Shown: positions 57,489-64,000 of the stretch, piece after piece
Layout of the letters: each line of letters begins with the position of its first letter
How positions within the stretch are numbered: position 1 is the stretch's first letter
Assembly (NCBI RefSeq): GCF_012676905.1
Contig: NZ_CP051428.1
Coordinates: forward strand, 3,930,001-3,994,000
Source of the DNA: Paenibacillus albicereus
GTDB taxonomy: Bacteria; Bacillota; Bacilli; Paenibacillales; Paenibacillaceae
Direction of reading: 5' to 3'
Length of the DNA: 64,000 nucleotides
Made by a program: the position numbers and the translations under genes
The notes under the pieces: model-generated
The model's input: only the letters and a program-made list of their open reading frames with translations
What the model was told of the DNA's origin: nothing
Databases searched by the model: none

Positions 57489-58093
57489 GCGATCCCTCCC
57501 TTGCCGACCGCCAGGCGGCGATCCTCCTCCACGCGTTCCATCAGCTGGCATACCTCCAGCGCCATGCCGTGGCAGAGCAACGAATGGCTGTCTTCGATAA
57601 CCTGCATGCTGTCGCTGAACGTGATGATGGGGTAGTCCGTCATCCGGCTGACCGCGCCGCCTTGGAACCCGCTCAGAGAGGCGGTCGCGGCGCCTGCCTC
57701 GGCGGCATAGCCGAGCGCTTTCACCACATTGCCTGAATTTCCGCTCGCCGAGATGGCGATGACCATGTCCCGAGGCTCCAGGAACGGGATGAGCTGATGG
57801 ATGAAGATGTCTTCATAATGCGAATCGTTCGCCCAAGCCGTCAGGATGGCCGCGTTGTCGGTCAGGGAGACCGCTTTGACCCGGGGGCGACCGCCCGCGA
57901 TCGTCAGCTTGCTCAGGTCGCAGGCAAAATGGGATGCCGTCGAGGCGCTCCCGCCGTTGCCCATGATGTAGATCGTGCCGCGCTGCTTCCAGACGCCCAC
58001 GATCGCGCCCGCAAGCCGGTGAACCCGTTCCGCATTTACAGAGTCAAGCGAGCTGGACACCGCATGAAAATAGGACTCGATAAAGTAGCTCAA
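57485..58093 (-). CDS. gmhA: Phosphoheptose isomerase-like SIS protein (GmhA)
   Basis: 202 residues, single SIS domain. NGGSASTASHFACDLSK, DNAAILTAWANDSHYEDIF and SASGNSGNVVKAL are GmhA signatures, and IEDSHSLLCHGMA carries the C-terminal histidines. It should convert sedoheptulose 7-phosphate to D-glycero-D-manno-heptose 7-phosphate. The start is a TTG at 58093 with AAGGAGG seven bases upstream and one base after the stop of the gmhB-like gene. Next to gmhB and hddA homologues, it completes three of the four steps to a nucleotide-activated heptose. Confidence 0.85.
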   Translation of the reverse strand: MSYFIESYFHAVSSSLDSVNAERVHRLAGAIVGVWKQRGTIYIMGNGGSASTASHFACDLSKLTIAGGRPRVKAVSLTDNAAILTAWANDSHYEDIFIHQLIPFLEPRDMVIAISASGNSGNVVKALGYAAEAGAATASLSGFQGGAVSRMTDYPIITFSDSMQVIEDSHSLLCHGMALEVCQLMERVEEDRRLAVGKGGIA

Positions 58094-58094
58094 T

Positions 58095-58685
58095 TCAATT
58101 CCTCCTTCTCGAAAACCAACTGGTCTGCGCAAGCGATTCGACGGCTTCCATCACCCCCTCGCAATAGCGGTCGGCCGCTTGCAGCCGCCTCGTCTCCGCT
58201 TCCTGAGCGTGGCCTCGGCCGCTCAGAACGAGAATTCCGGACGCTCCGGCAGCCTTGGCCGCCAGCATGTCCGACAGGGCATCGCCGATGAAAAAGCTGG
58301 CCGACAGGTCGATCTCGTGCTCCTCGGCGGCTCGCAGCAGCATGCCGGGCCGAGGCTTCCGGCACGCGCAGCCGGTTTCCGGCCGATGCGGGCACACATA
58401 GATGCCGTCTACGACCGCTTGCCGGCTCGCCAGCTCCCGCCTCATCCGGTCATGGATGCCGTCGATGGCCGACCGGCTCGCGATCCCTTTGCCGATGCAG
58501 GCCTGATTCGTGACGAGAATCGCCTTGCGCTCCAGCCGGTTGAGCAGCGCGATCGCGTCGATCGCTCCGGGCAGCCACCGGAACGCATGCCAGCCGGTGA
58601 CGTAGCCGCCTGGAACGTTCTCGTTGAGGACGCCGTCCCGATCCAGGAACACGGCCCCACGGCGGCCGGCGCTCAATCCAGGCAT
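58095..58685 (-). CDS. gmhB: Heptose bisphosphate phosphatase-like HAD protein (GmhB)
   Basis: 196 residues, HAD phosphatase. Nucleophile motif FLDRDGVLNEN (D15), VTNQACIGKG, zinc motif CPHRPETGCACRKPRPGM and FIGDALSDMLAAKAAG. The CxH...CxC zinc loop is typical of GmhB, which removes the 7-phosphate from heptose 1,7-bisphosphate. The start is uncertain: ATG at 58685 overlaps the end of the kinase gene by 13 bases and has only a weak GGAAC upstream, so translational coupling is likely. The open frame to 58907 is antisense-like sequence inside the kinase gene and is rejected. Confidence 0.83.
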   Translation of the reverse strand: MPGLSAGRRGAVFLDRDGVLNENVPGGYVTGWHAFRWLPGAIDAIALLNRLERKAILVTNQACIGKGIASRSAIDGIHDRMRRELASRQAVVDGIYVCPHRPETGCACRKPRPGMLLRAAEEHEIDLSASFFIGDALSDMLAAKAAGASGILVLSGRGHAQEAETRRLQAADRYCEGVMEAVESLAQTSWFSRRRN

Positions 58686-59647
58686 GCGGCGGCGCGCGTT
58701 CCGAGCCGATCGAACCGGACGTCCAGCGCCGGAAGCCCGATCTTCTCCCGCAAGGCGGCATGATGCCGCTCCTCGGCGTGCAGCAGCAGGAACCCGCCTC
58801 CCCCAGCCCCGGCGATCTTGCCTCCCGTCGCTCCGTTTCGGAGCGCTTGTCCGTACCACTCGTCGATGGCCGGCGTCGTGATTCCGTCGGCCAGCCGCTT
58901 CTTCCATTCCCAGCCCTCATGCAGGATCGCGCCGAGCGTCTCGCCGCCCGTGCCGTCCTCCAACGCCCGCCTCATCGTCTCGCACTGAGCCTTGATCCGC
59001 ATCCAGTACTCCATGTTTCTCGCGGCGTCGTCCGTCTGCCTGCGCAGTATCGCCGACGCCGACCGGGTGATGCCCGTGTAGAAGAGAAGGAGGCTGCGCT
59101 GCAAGCCCTCCAGCCGTTCGGCGGCCATGCGGATCGGCTCCTCGTCGACCGCCCCGTCCCGGTGAAACGCATAATGCCGCAATCCGCCCAACGCGGCGGC
59201 GTATTGATCCTGCTTGCCGATCGGAGCCTGCAGCACGTCGATCTCGATCTCGCACGCTTGCTCGGCCAGCCGGCGCTGGCTGACGGCTCGTCCCTGATAG
59301 CGATGGCAGGCGTTCAGCAGCCCGACCGTCAAGGCGCTCGACGAGCCGAGGCCAGTGCCGGCCGACGGGATATCCGAGAAAATGGCGATGTCGACGCCGC
59401 CGCGGATGCCGGTCGCCTCCAGCACGGCCCGGACGAGATCGTGGCGGATGTCGCCGACGCGCTCGACCTCTTCGACCGCGTCCGCAGCGATCCGGATGCG
59501 GCCGTCGAACCGCTTATGGAGCGCGACATACACGTACTTGTCGATCGCAGCGCTGATGACCGCTCCGCCGTGAACGCCATAAAAAGCGCGAATATCCGTC
59601 CCGCCCCCGGCAAAGCTGATGCGCAGCGGCGTTTTGCTGATTAGCAT
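58673..59647 (-). CDS. hddA: GHMP sugar kinase, heptose 7-phosphate 1-kinase-like (HddA)
   Basis: 324 residues, GHMP kinase. MLISKTPLRISFAGGGTDIR is the substrate-side motif, GTGLGSSSALTVGLLNACHR the phosphate loop and KIAGAGGGGFLLL motif 3. This branch (HddA type) phosphorylates D-glycero-alpha-D-manno-heptose 7-phosphate at C1; related enzymes act on fucose. GmhA and GmhB neighbours favour the heptose reading. The nucleotidyltransferase (HddC) that would finish GDP-heptose is not in the window. The ATG at 59647 starts the conserved N-terminus; AAGGAG lies about 18 bases upstream. Confidence 0.85.
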   Translation of the reverse strand: MLISKTPLRISFAGGGTDIRAFYGVHGGAVISAAIDKYVYVALHKRFDGRIRIAADAVEEVERVGDIRHDLVRAVLEATGIRGGVDIAIFSDIPSAGTGLGSSSALTVGLLNACHRYQGRAVSQRRLAEQACEIEIDVLQAPIGKQDQYAAALGGLRHYAFHRDGAVDEEPIRMAAERLEGLQRSLLLFYTGITRSASAILRRQTDDAARNMEYWMRIKAQCETMRRALEDGTGGETLGAILHEGWEWKKRLADGITTPAIDEWYGQALRNGATGGKIAGAGGGGFLLLHAEERHHAALREKIGLPALDVRFDRLGTRAAACLD

Positions 59648-59687
59648 AGGTCCGCGATCCGCTCCTTTCTTGATCGACGCCGCCGGT

Positions 59688-60773
59688 CTATACCGATGCG
59701 GCCGCCCATTCGGCAAGCTCGAGCTGAATGGGTCTCCACGCTTCTCTCTCGCGGTCCGCCATCATCCTCAGCGCGGCCGCCGCATGCTCCAGCACCCGGT
59801 TATTCCCGGAGATGCGGTACTTCATGGCGACGTTGCGCAGCTTCAACGACTGCTCCTCGATCTCTTTCAGCCGATCCAGATGGAGCGCAGCGTTCGGATA
59901 AGCGCCGCTGTCGCCCAAATACTGCACGCGCAAGCACATGATCCGCTTGTGCTCGGCCAGCAGGTGGAACGAGCGCACGTCGCAGGCCACGTCGCTTTGG
60001 CTCTGCACGAGCTCGACATGCCGGATCAGCATCGCATAGATGTCCATGCCGAAATGGTCCCGCGACGCGTTTTCAAAGGCGGCGTAGGCGGCGGAGGTGT
60101 TTCTGGCGAGCAGATAATCCTCCATCAGACGCGCGATGTGGCCGATATCCAGCAGGTAGGGCCGCTTGGCATGAAAGACGGAGCGCGCGCCAAAGCGGAG
60201 CATCTCGATCCCGCTCAAATGATTGTTGAGGTCGGTGCTGGCCGCATGCTCGTAGTCGATCCGGCCGTCGTTGCGCTCGTCCACGCTGATGTAGGCCTGC
60301 TCAAGCTCGGCGTAGGGAATTTCCCGGAACTCGTATTTCCCCCCCTCGAAGAAGTCGGCGGCGTGGACGACCTCTCGGACCGAATCATAGCCAAAAAGAA
60401 AAATCTCGTGGAAGCGGTGGTAGCGTCGATAATAGTAGGGGTAGGCCTGGATGTAGTAGCTGTTCACCGTCGCTTGGACATACCGTCCGTCGTCGATGCA
60501 GCTTTGGACGAAGGAAAGGAAGGAAGGGAACCATCGGCCAAGCGTAGCTCGGCTCAGCTGCTCGTAGTCCACGACGGGACAGACCCGCTGGACATTGTCC
60601 GGATAGATCAGCAGATCCAGCGCATACGGCTTGCGGCTGCACTTCAGCTGGATATGGTTGCTGTAGAACCAAGGATAGAATTCCTCATGCATCGACAGCA
60701 TGGCCATCAAGTTGGTCGGTTGGGGATAGGTCGTCACAAAGGGGTAGCGGATGGGCAGCAGACGTTCGGCCAT
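59688..60773 (-). CDS. BtrH/C39-like protein lacking the catalytic cysteine
   Basis: 361 residues, no signal peptide. Residues about 60-145 resemble the BtrH/C39-like fold: YVQATVNSYYIQAYPYYYRR, then HRFHEIFLFGYD (H119 or H122) and AADFFEGGKYEF (D140). No cysteine occupies the N-terminal active-site position (the equivalent region reads YPQPTNLMAML), so it may be a non-catalytic partner or may work differently. The C-terminal 150 residues are helical. The ATG at 60773 follows AGGAGGAGG. First minus-strand gene of the heptose part of the cluster. Family assignment is by pattern only. Confidence 0.5.
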   Translation of the reverse strand: MAERLLPIRYPFVTTYPQPTNLMAMLSMHEEFYPWFYSNHIQLKCSRKPYALDLLIYPDNVQRVCPVVDYEQLSRATLGRWFPSFLSFVQSCIDDGRYVQATVNSYYIQAYPYYYRRYHRFHEIFLFGYDSVREVVHAADFFEGGKYEFREIPYAELEQAYISVDERNDGRIDYEHAASTDLNNHLSGIEMLRFGARSVFHAKRPYLLDIGHIARLMEDYLLARNTSAAYAAFENASRDHFGMDIYAMLIRHVELVQSQSDVACDVRSFHLLAEHKRIMCLRVQYLGDSGAYPNAALHLDRLKEIEEQSLKLRNVAMKYRISGNNRVLEHAAAALRMMADREREAWRPIQLELAEWAAASV

Positions 60774-60837
60774 GATCCTCCTCCTGACGCGCCGCTCGGA
60801 AGCTCGCAGCGTCTCGAATTAAAGTTCAGAATATTCA

Positions 60838-60882
60838 AAAAACAAAGTCCGGCAAGAATCCGGCGCTTGTCCGGCCTCCCGG
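60838..60882 (-). terminator. Possible terminator between the sugar ABC unit and the cluster
   Basis: Minus-strand CCGG(A)CAAG / CTTGCCGG stem followed by ACTTTGTTTTTT. The bulge makes it weaker than most others here. Confidence 0.5.
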
Positions 60883-60939
60883 CTGCGGACGAGAGCCGCT
60901 GAACGTCTTGTTCCGCGCATCCCGTCGCAACGGTCGGTC

Positions 60940-61815
60940 TCACCCCTTGACGGCGCCGGCGCTCAGTCCGCCGACGATGTACTTCTGGAAAAACAGGAAC
61001 AGCACGGCCGGCGGCAGCAGCGTCATCGACAGGATCGCGAACCGCACGTTCCAGTTGATGGTGGAGCCGGCATAGATGATTTTCGTATAGATCGCCGCGG
61101 CGAGCGGCTGCATGTCCTCCTGCATGACGAGGCTGGACCAGTAGAAATCGTTCCAGGTCGTGGAGAACCCGAGCATCGTGATCGTAATGAGGATCGGAAT
61201 GGACAGCGGAACCGCGATCATCGCGAAGCTCCGCAGCTCGGAAGCGCCGTCGATGCGGGCCGCCTCCAGCATCTCCTTATGGATGCCGTCGAAGAAGTTT
61301 TTGAGCAGCATGAGATAGAAGGCATTGGCGCCTGCCGGCAGCCAGAACGCCCAGTACTGGTTCAAGAGGCCGAGATCCTTCAGGTTCAAGAAGTTCGGGA
61401 TCAGATAGGAAGCGGCCGGGATGAGCAGGGTGCACATGAAGTACAGCGTCACCGCTTTTTTGAACGGCACCCGCATGTGGGCCAAGCCGTAGGCGGCCAA
61501 GCCGAGGACGACCAGCGAGAAGACGGTGTTGCCCACGAAGATGAGCAAGGTGTTCTTGAAATGAAGCAGGATGTCCAGGTATCCGAACGATTCCTTGTAA
61601 TTGCTCCAGTGCCACTCGCTCGGGAAGAACGGCGCGGGGAATTCGAAGAACTCCTGCGTCGACTTGAGCGAGTTGAGCACCGTATTGACGAACGGATACA
61701 GCATCGACATCGAGATGAGCGCGATCGCCAGCACCACGAAGCCGTAGATGACCCGGACGGCCGGCTTGCGAAAATCATAGCGGGACATAATGGCCCGATC
61801 CTGCTCGGCCTTCAT
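60940..61815 (-). CDS. Carbohydrate ABC transporter permease (MalG-type)
   Basis: 291 residues, six transmembrane helices. The EAA loop EAARIDGASELRSFAMIAVPLS and the C-terminal IVGGLSAGAVKG are typical of CUT1 sugar permeases. Its ATG overlaps the stop of the MalF-type gene (ATGA). No ATPase gene is present, as usual for Firmicute CUT1 systems that share MsmX. The substrate is unknown. Confidence 0.92.
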   Translation of the reverse strand: MKAEQDRAIMSRYDFRKPAVRVIYGFVVLAIALISMSMLYPFVNTVLNSLKSTQEFFEFPAPFFPSEWHWSNYKESFGYLDILLHFKNTLLIFVGNTVFSLVVLGLAAYGLAHMRVPFKKAVTLYFMCTLLIPAASYLIPNFLNLKDLGLLNQYWAFWLPAGANAFYLMLLKNFFDGIHKEMLEAARIDGASELRSFAMIAVPLSIPILITITMLGFSTTWNDFYWSSLVMQEDMQPLAAAIYTKIIYAGSTINWNVRFAILSMTLLPPAVLFLFFQKYIVGGLSAGAVKG

Positions 61816-62741
61816 GCGGCATCATCTCCTTTTCTGAGCTTGATCGTGAGCAGCGAGAAGGCGACCAGGAACACGAACATCAAGACGCCCATCGCGCTCG
61901 CCTTGCCGAAGTTGAAGAAGGTGAACGCCTCCCGCGTCGTCAGCAGCAAGTACGTCAGCGTGCCGTTGTCCGGGCCTCCGCCGAACATGATGAGCTGGGA
62001 TTGGAACGCTTGCGAAGTGGAAATCAGCTGCAGCACGAGCAGCAGCAGGATGAGGTTTTTGATGCCCGGCAGGGTCACGTACCGGATCCGTGCCCAGACG
62101 CCTGCGCCGTCCAGCTCCGCCGCCTCGTACATGTCCTTCGGAATGGCGGAAAGTCCGGCGATATAGATCAAGGTCGCGCTTCCGAAATTCTGCCAGGTTT
62201 CCAGGATGACGAGCGAGAACATGGCGTTCTCTTTGCTGTAGAAGTCAAAGCTCGGCAGGCCCAGGAAGTTCAGGAACGTATTGATCGGGCCGATCGGATC
62301 GTAGAACCATTGCCACATGCCGTAGAGCACGATCGCCGGGATGATGCTGGGCAAATACCCGATGATGCGCGCCGGTCCCCGGAACCACTTCAGCTCCGAC
62401 ACCCCGATCGCCATCGCGATCGGCACCCAGAAGCCGATGACGAGCGCCAATCCCATGTAGTACAGCGTGTTTTTGATGGCCGTATAGAAGTCCGGGTTTC
62501 CGAGCACGTCTTTGTAATTCTGCCAGCCGACAAAGGTGTTGCCGCTGACGAAATCGACCTGATAGAAGCTGTAGCCGATCCCTTTGGCGATCGGAACCCA
62601 CAGGAACAGCAAGAAAACGAGCACCGCCGGCAGCAGAAACAGACTTCCCCACCCGTATTTCTTCAATCGCCTGCTCAGGCTTGCATGGGCAAGGGGCGCA
62701 TCCGCTTTCGCTGGCGCCTGCGGTTGAACTTGCGTTGTCAT
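61812..62741 (-). CDS. Carbohydrate ABC transporter permease (MalF-type)
   Basis: 309 residues. The polar N-terminal 30 residues are followed by six transmembrane helices (GSLFLLPAVLVFLLFLWVPI first). The EAA loop YEAAELDGAGVWARIRYVTL is standard. The ATG at 62741 follows GGAAGGAGAAAGG; the frame to 62789 is rejected. It is separated from the binding-protein gene by an attenuator-like hairpin at 62788-62827. Confidence 0.92.
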   Translation of the reverse strand: MTTQVQPQAPAKADAPLAHASLSRRLKKYGWGSLFLLPAVLVFLLFLWVPIAKGIGYSFYQVDFVSGNTFVGWQNYKDVLGNPDFYTAIKNTLYYMGLALVIGFWVPIAMAIGVSELKWFRGPARIIGYLPSIIPAIVLYGMWQWFYDPIGPINTFLNFLGLPSFDFYSKENAMFSLVILETWQNFGSATLIYIAGLSAIPKDMYEAAELDGAGVWARIRYVTLPGIKNLILLLLVLQLISTSQAFQSQLIMFGGGPDNGTLTYLLLTTREAFTFFNFGKASAMGVLMFVFLVAFSLLTIKLRKGDDAA

Positions 62742-62787
62742 ACCCTTTCTCCTTCCTCTCCCGCGCATTCGCCCGTCCGGGCAATTC

Positions 62788-62827
62788 AAAAGGGGGACGC
62801 CCGGCTTTGTCCGTTCGGCCCCCTTTT
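62788..62827 (-). terminator. Attenuator-type hairpin between binding protein and permease genes
   Basis: Minus-strand AAAAGGGGG / CCCCCTTTT stem. It lies between the binding-protein stop and the permease start, where it could reduce read-through so that binding protein exceeds permease. Confidence 0.65.
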
Positions 62828-62836
62828 GTACCGGTA

Positions 62837-64000
62837 TTATTGAACCTTGACTTTATCGAAGTTTTCCTTCTGCACCTTGGCCGCCGCATCGTCCAGCAGC
62901 TTCTGCAGGTCCAGGTCGCCTTTGCTGATGAGCACTTTCTGGATGACGTTCGCCATCTCGGCATAGTAGGCCTGCGTCTCGTATGTCGCTTCCGGCTTCG
63001 ATTCCATCAGCTGGATCAGTTCAGGGGAGTATTTGTAGACGTTGTCATGCTTGTCGAGCACTTCCTGATACTTCTTGCCGTACTCGGAGTCATCGTTCCA
63101 GTAGTTGATGAGCTGCGGGACGTAGACTTGATTTTTGGATTTTTGATCGACGATCTGCTGATCGATCGCATCCAGATATTCTTGCGTGAAGTATTCGTCG
63201 ACTACGAAATCGAACGCCGCCTTCTGCTGCCCTTTGTCGGCAAGGCCGTTGATGACTTTGTAGTTGCCGCCGGCTACGCCGATATGCTTGCCGCCCTTGG
63301 ACACGGACGGAATCGGATAGATCAGGACGTCATCCTTGCTGATGCCGCCTTGATTGATCGCGCCGTCCAGCGCGTTGCCGCTGCCGCACATGACCATCGC
63401 GCCGCGCCCTTGGTTGAACATCGCCAGCGCGTCGCCGTAGCCGAGCGCCCATTGCTTCGGAATGACATTGGCGACCTTCAGGTCGTTGTAGAACTGGAGC
63501 GCTTTCAGGCCGGCTTCGCTGTTGAACGCCGCCGTCACCTTGCCGTCCGCCACCGTCTGGATATCGCCGCCCGCCGTGTAGAGGAAGTTCGTCCAGTTCC
63601 AGCCGGCCTCCGTGCCTTTGCCCATCGGGATGAAGCCTGCGATGCCTTTGGCCGGGTCGTTCACGGCTTTTGCCGCCTCGATGAACTCCTCCATCGTCCA
63701 ATCCATCGGCGGCAGCGGCACGCCTTTTTCTTCGAAGATTTTCTTGTTGACGGTAATCGTCATGCCGTAGGCATCGATCGGAATGCCGTACGTCTTGCCT
63801 TCGATGACGAAAGGCTTGGTGGCGAATGCGTTCAAGTCCTTCGCGTACGGCCAGGTCGCCATATAATCGGACAGATCGGCGATCCATTTCTTGTCGGTCA
63901 GCAGCTTGCCTTCCGTCGCCCACGTCGTGAATTCGGTCTGCGCGCTGTTCGACGCCATCTTAATCGCGATTTCCGAGTTTTCATATTTCCAGTATTTAGG
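62837..64000 (-). CDS. Extracellular sugar-binding protein of the ABC importer, N-terminus missing
   Basis: The frame is open to the right edge, so the signal peptide and first part are outside the window; 387 codons are visible. The start at 63958 seen in the open frame is internal: upstream codons read PKYWKYENSEIAIK, a normal solute-binding-protein segment. Later blocks such as FVIEGKTYGIPIDAYGMTIT and AALGYGDALAMFNQGRGAMV-like features (here KQWALGYGDALAMFNQGRGA) are typical of family 1 sugar-binding lipoproteins. It would deliver an oligosaccharide to the downstream permeases. Substrate unknown. Confidence 0.88.
   Translation of the reverse strand, partial: PKYWKYENSEIAIKMASNSAQTEFTTWATEGKLLTDKKWIADLSDYMATWPYAKDLNAFATKPFVIEGKTYGIPIDAYGMTITVNKKIFEEKGVPLPPMDWTMEEFIEAAKAVNDPAKGIAGFIPMGKGTEAGWNWTNFLYTAGGDIQTVADGKVTAAFNSEAGLKALQFYNDLKVANVIPKQWALGYGDALAMFNQGRGAMVMCGSGNALDGAINQGGISKDDVLIYPIPSVSKGGKHIGVAGGNYKVINGLADKGQQKAAFDFVVDEYFTQEYLDAIDQQIVDQKSKNQVYVPQLINYWNDDSEYGKKYQEVLDKHDNVYKYSPELIQLMESKPEATYETQAYYAEMANVIQKVLISKGDLDLQKLLDDAAAKVQKENFDKVKVQ

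Noticed and set aside
43470-60773. Complete petrobactin operon
   Set aside because: Only asbC, asbD, asbE and asbF homologues are present; no AsbA/AsbB-type NIS synthetase lies in the region, and other gene types dominate.
1-64000. tRNA, rRNA, insertion sequences or prophage genes
   Set aside because: None was recognised on either strand; no transposase or integrase motifs appear in any frame read.

Overview
The window comes from a high-GC endospore-type Firmicute, most likely a member of the Paenibacillaceae (Paenibacillus or Cohnella-like). This rests on the gene content: B. subtilis-type yrk sulfur genes, SAM-I and ydaO riboswitches, the primosome pair dnaB-dnaI, HemQ, diheme SdhC, YezD and an SLH-anchored xyloglucanase. 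Strong AGGAGG ribosome sites support it, as do UvrC and HemQ sequences of Firmicute type in G+C-rich DNA. No rRNA, tRNA, IS element or CRISPR array was found.

Layout. 1-3110 (minus strand): a yrkD-I-E-F-H-J-like persulfide locus with a CstR-type repressor and four copies of one 16-bp operator. 3178-6783: metA-metI-metC behind a SAM-I riboswitch. 6824-8317: uracil permease. 8432-11861: secreted GH74 xyloglucanase with a repeat linker and three SLH domains. 11862-12690: non-coding, with a 46-nt tandem repeat. 12690-14011: CorA-type transporter behind a long leader that encodes a proline-rich mini-ORF. 14064-21542: housekeeping and accessory genes (UMF1-type MFS, LysR with an apparent CTG start, PHP phosphatase, EamA permease, RraB-like protein, a divergent DoxX/YodB-type pair, a J-domain-like membrane protein). 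21543-23043: non-coding, with a 13-copy array of terminator-like 51/52-nt units and a 72-nt repeat. 23054-27463: sdhCAB and a divergent LysR gene. 27499-29842: Ktr potassium uptake under a c-di-AMP riboswitch. 30044-43376: CPBP protease, uvrC, a small membrane protein, arsR-MFS, the sulfate operon (sbp-cysT-cysW-yezD), dnaB-dnaI, a YuiB-like gene and hemQ.

The most unusual region is 43470-60773, which looks like a secondary-metabolite cluster. It contains homologues of the petrobactin genes asbC, asbD, asbE and asbF (making and transferring 3,4-dihydroxybenzoate), but no asbA/asbB-type synthetases. In their place are a tRNA-synthetase-like amino acid:carrier-protein ligase, a second AMP ligase, two further free-standing carrier proteins, two further C39/BtrH-like proteins, an ABC exporter, an aminotransferase plus sugar dehydrogenase pair, two glycosyltransferases, and a heptose-phosphate set (gmhA, gmhB, hddA). 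The inferred product is an exported, glycosylated, aminoacylated 3,4-catecholate, possibly on an amino-heptose. I do not recognise this combination as a described pathway.

60940-64000 carries a sugar-type ABC importer whose binding protein runs off the right edge. Gene functions are assigned by recall of family motifs, not by database search. Starts were chosen from ribosome-binding sites, and several differ from the longest open frame.
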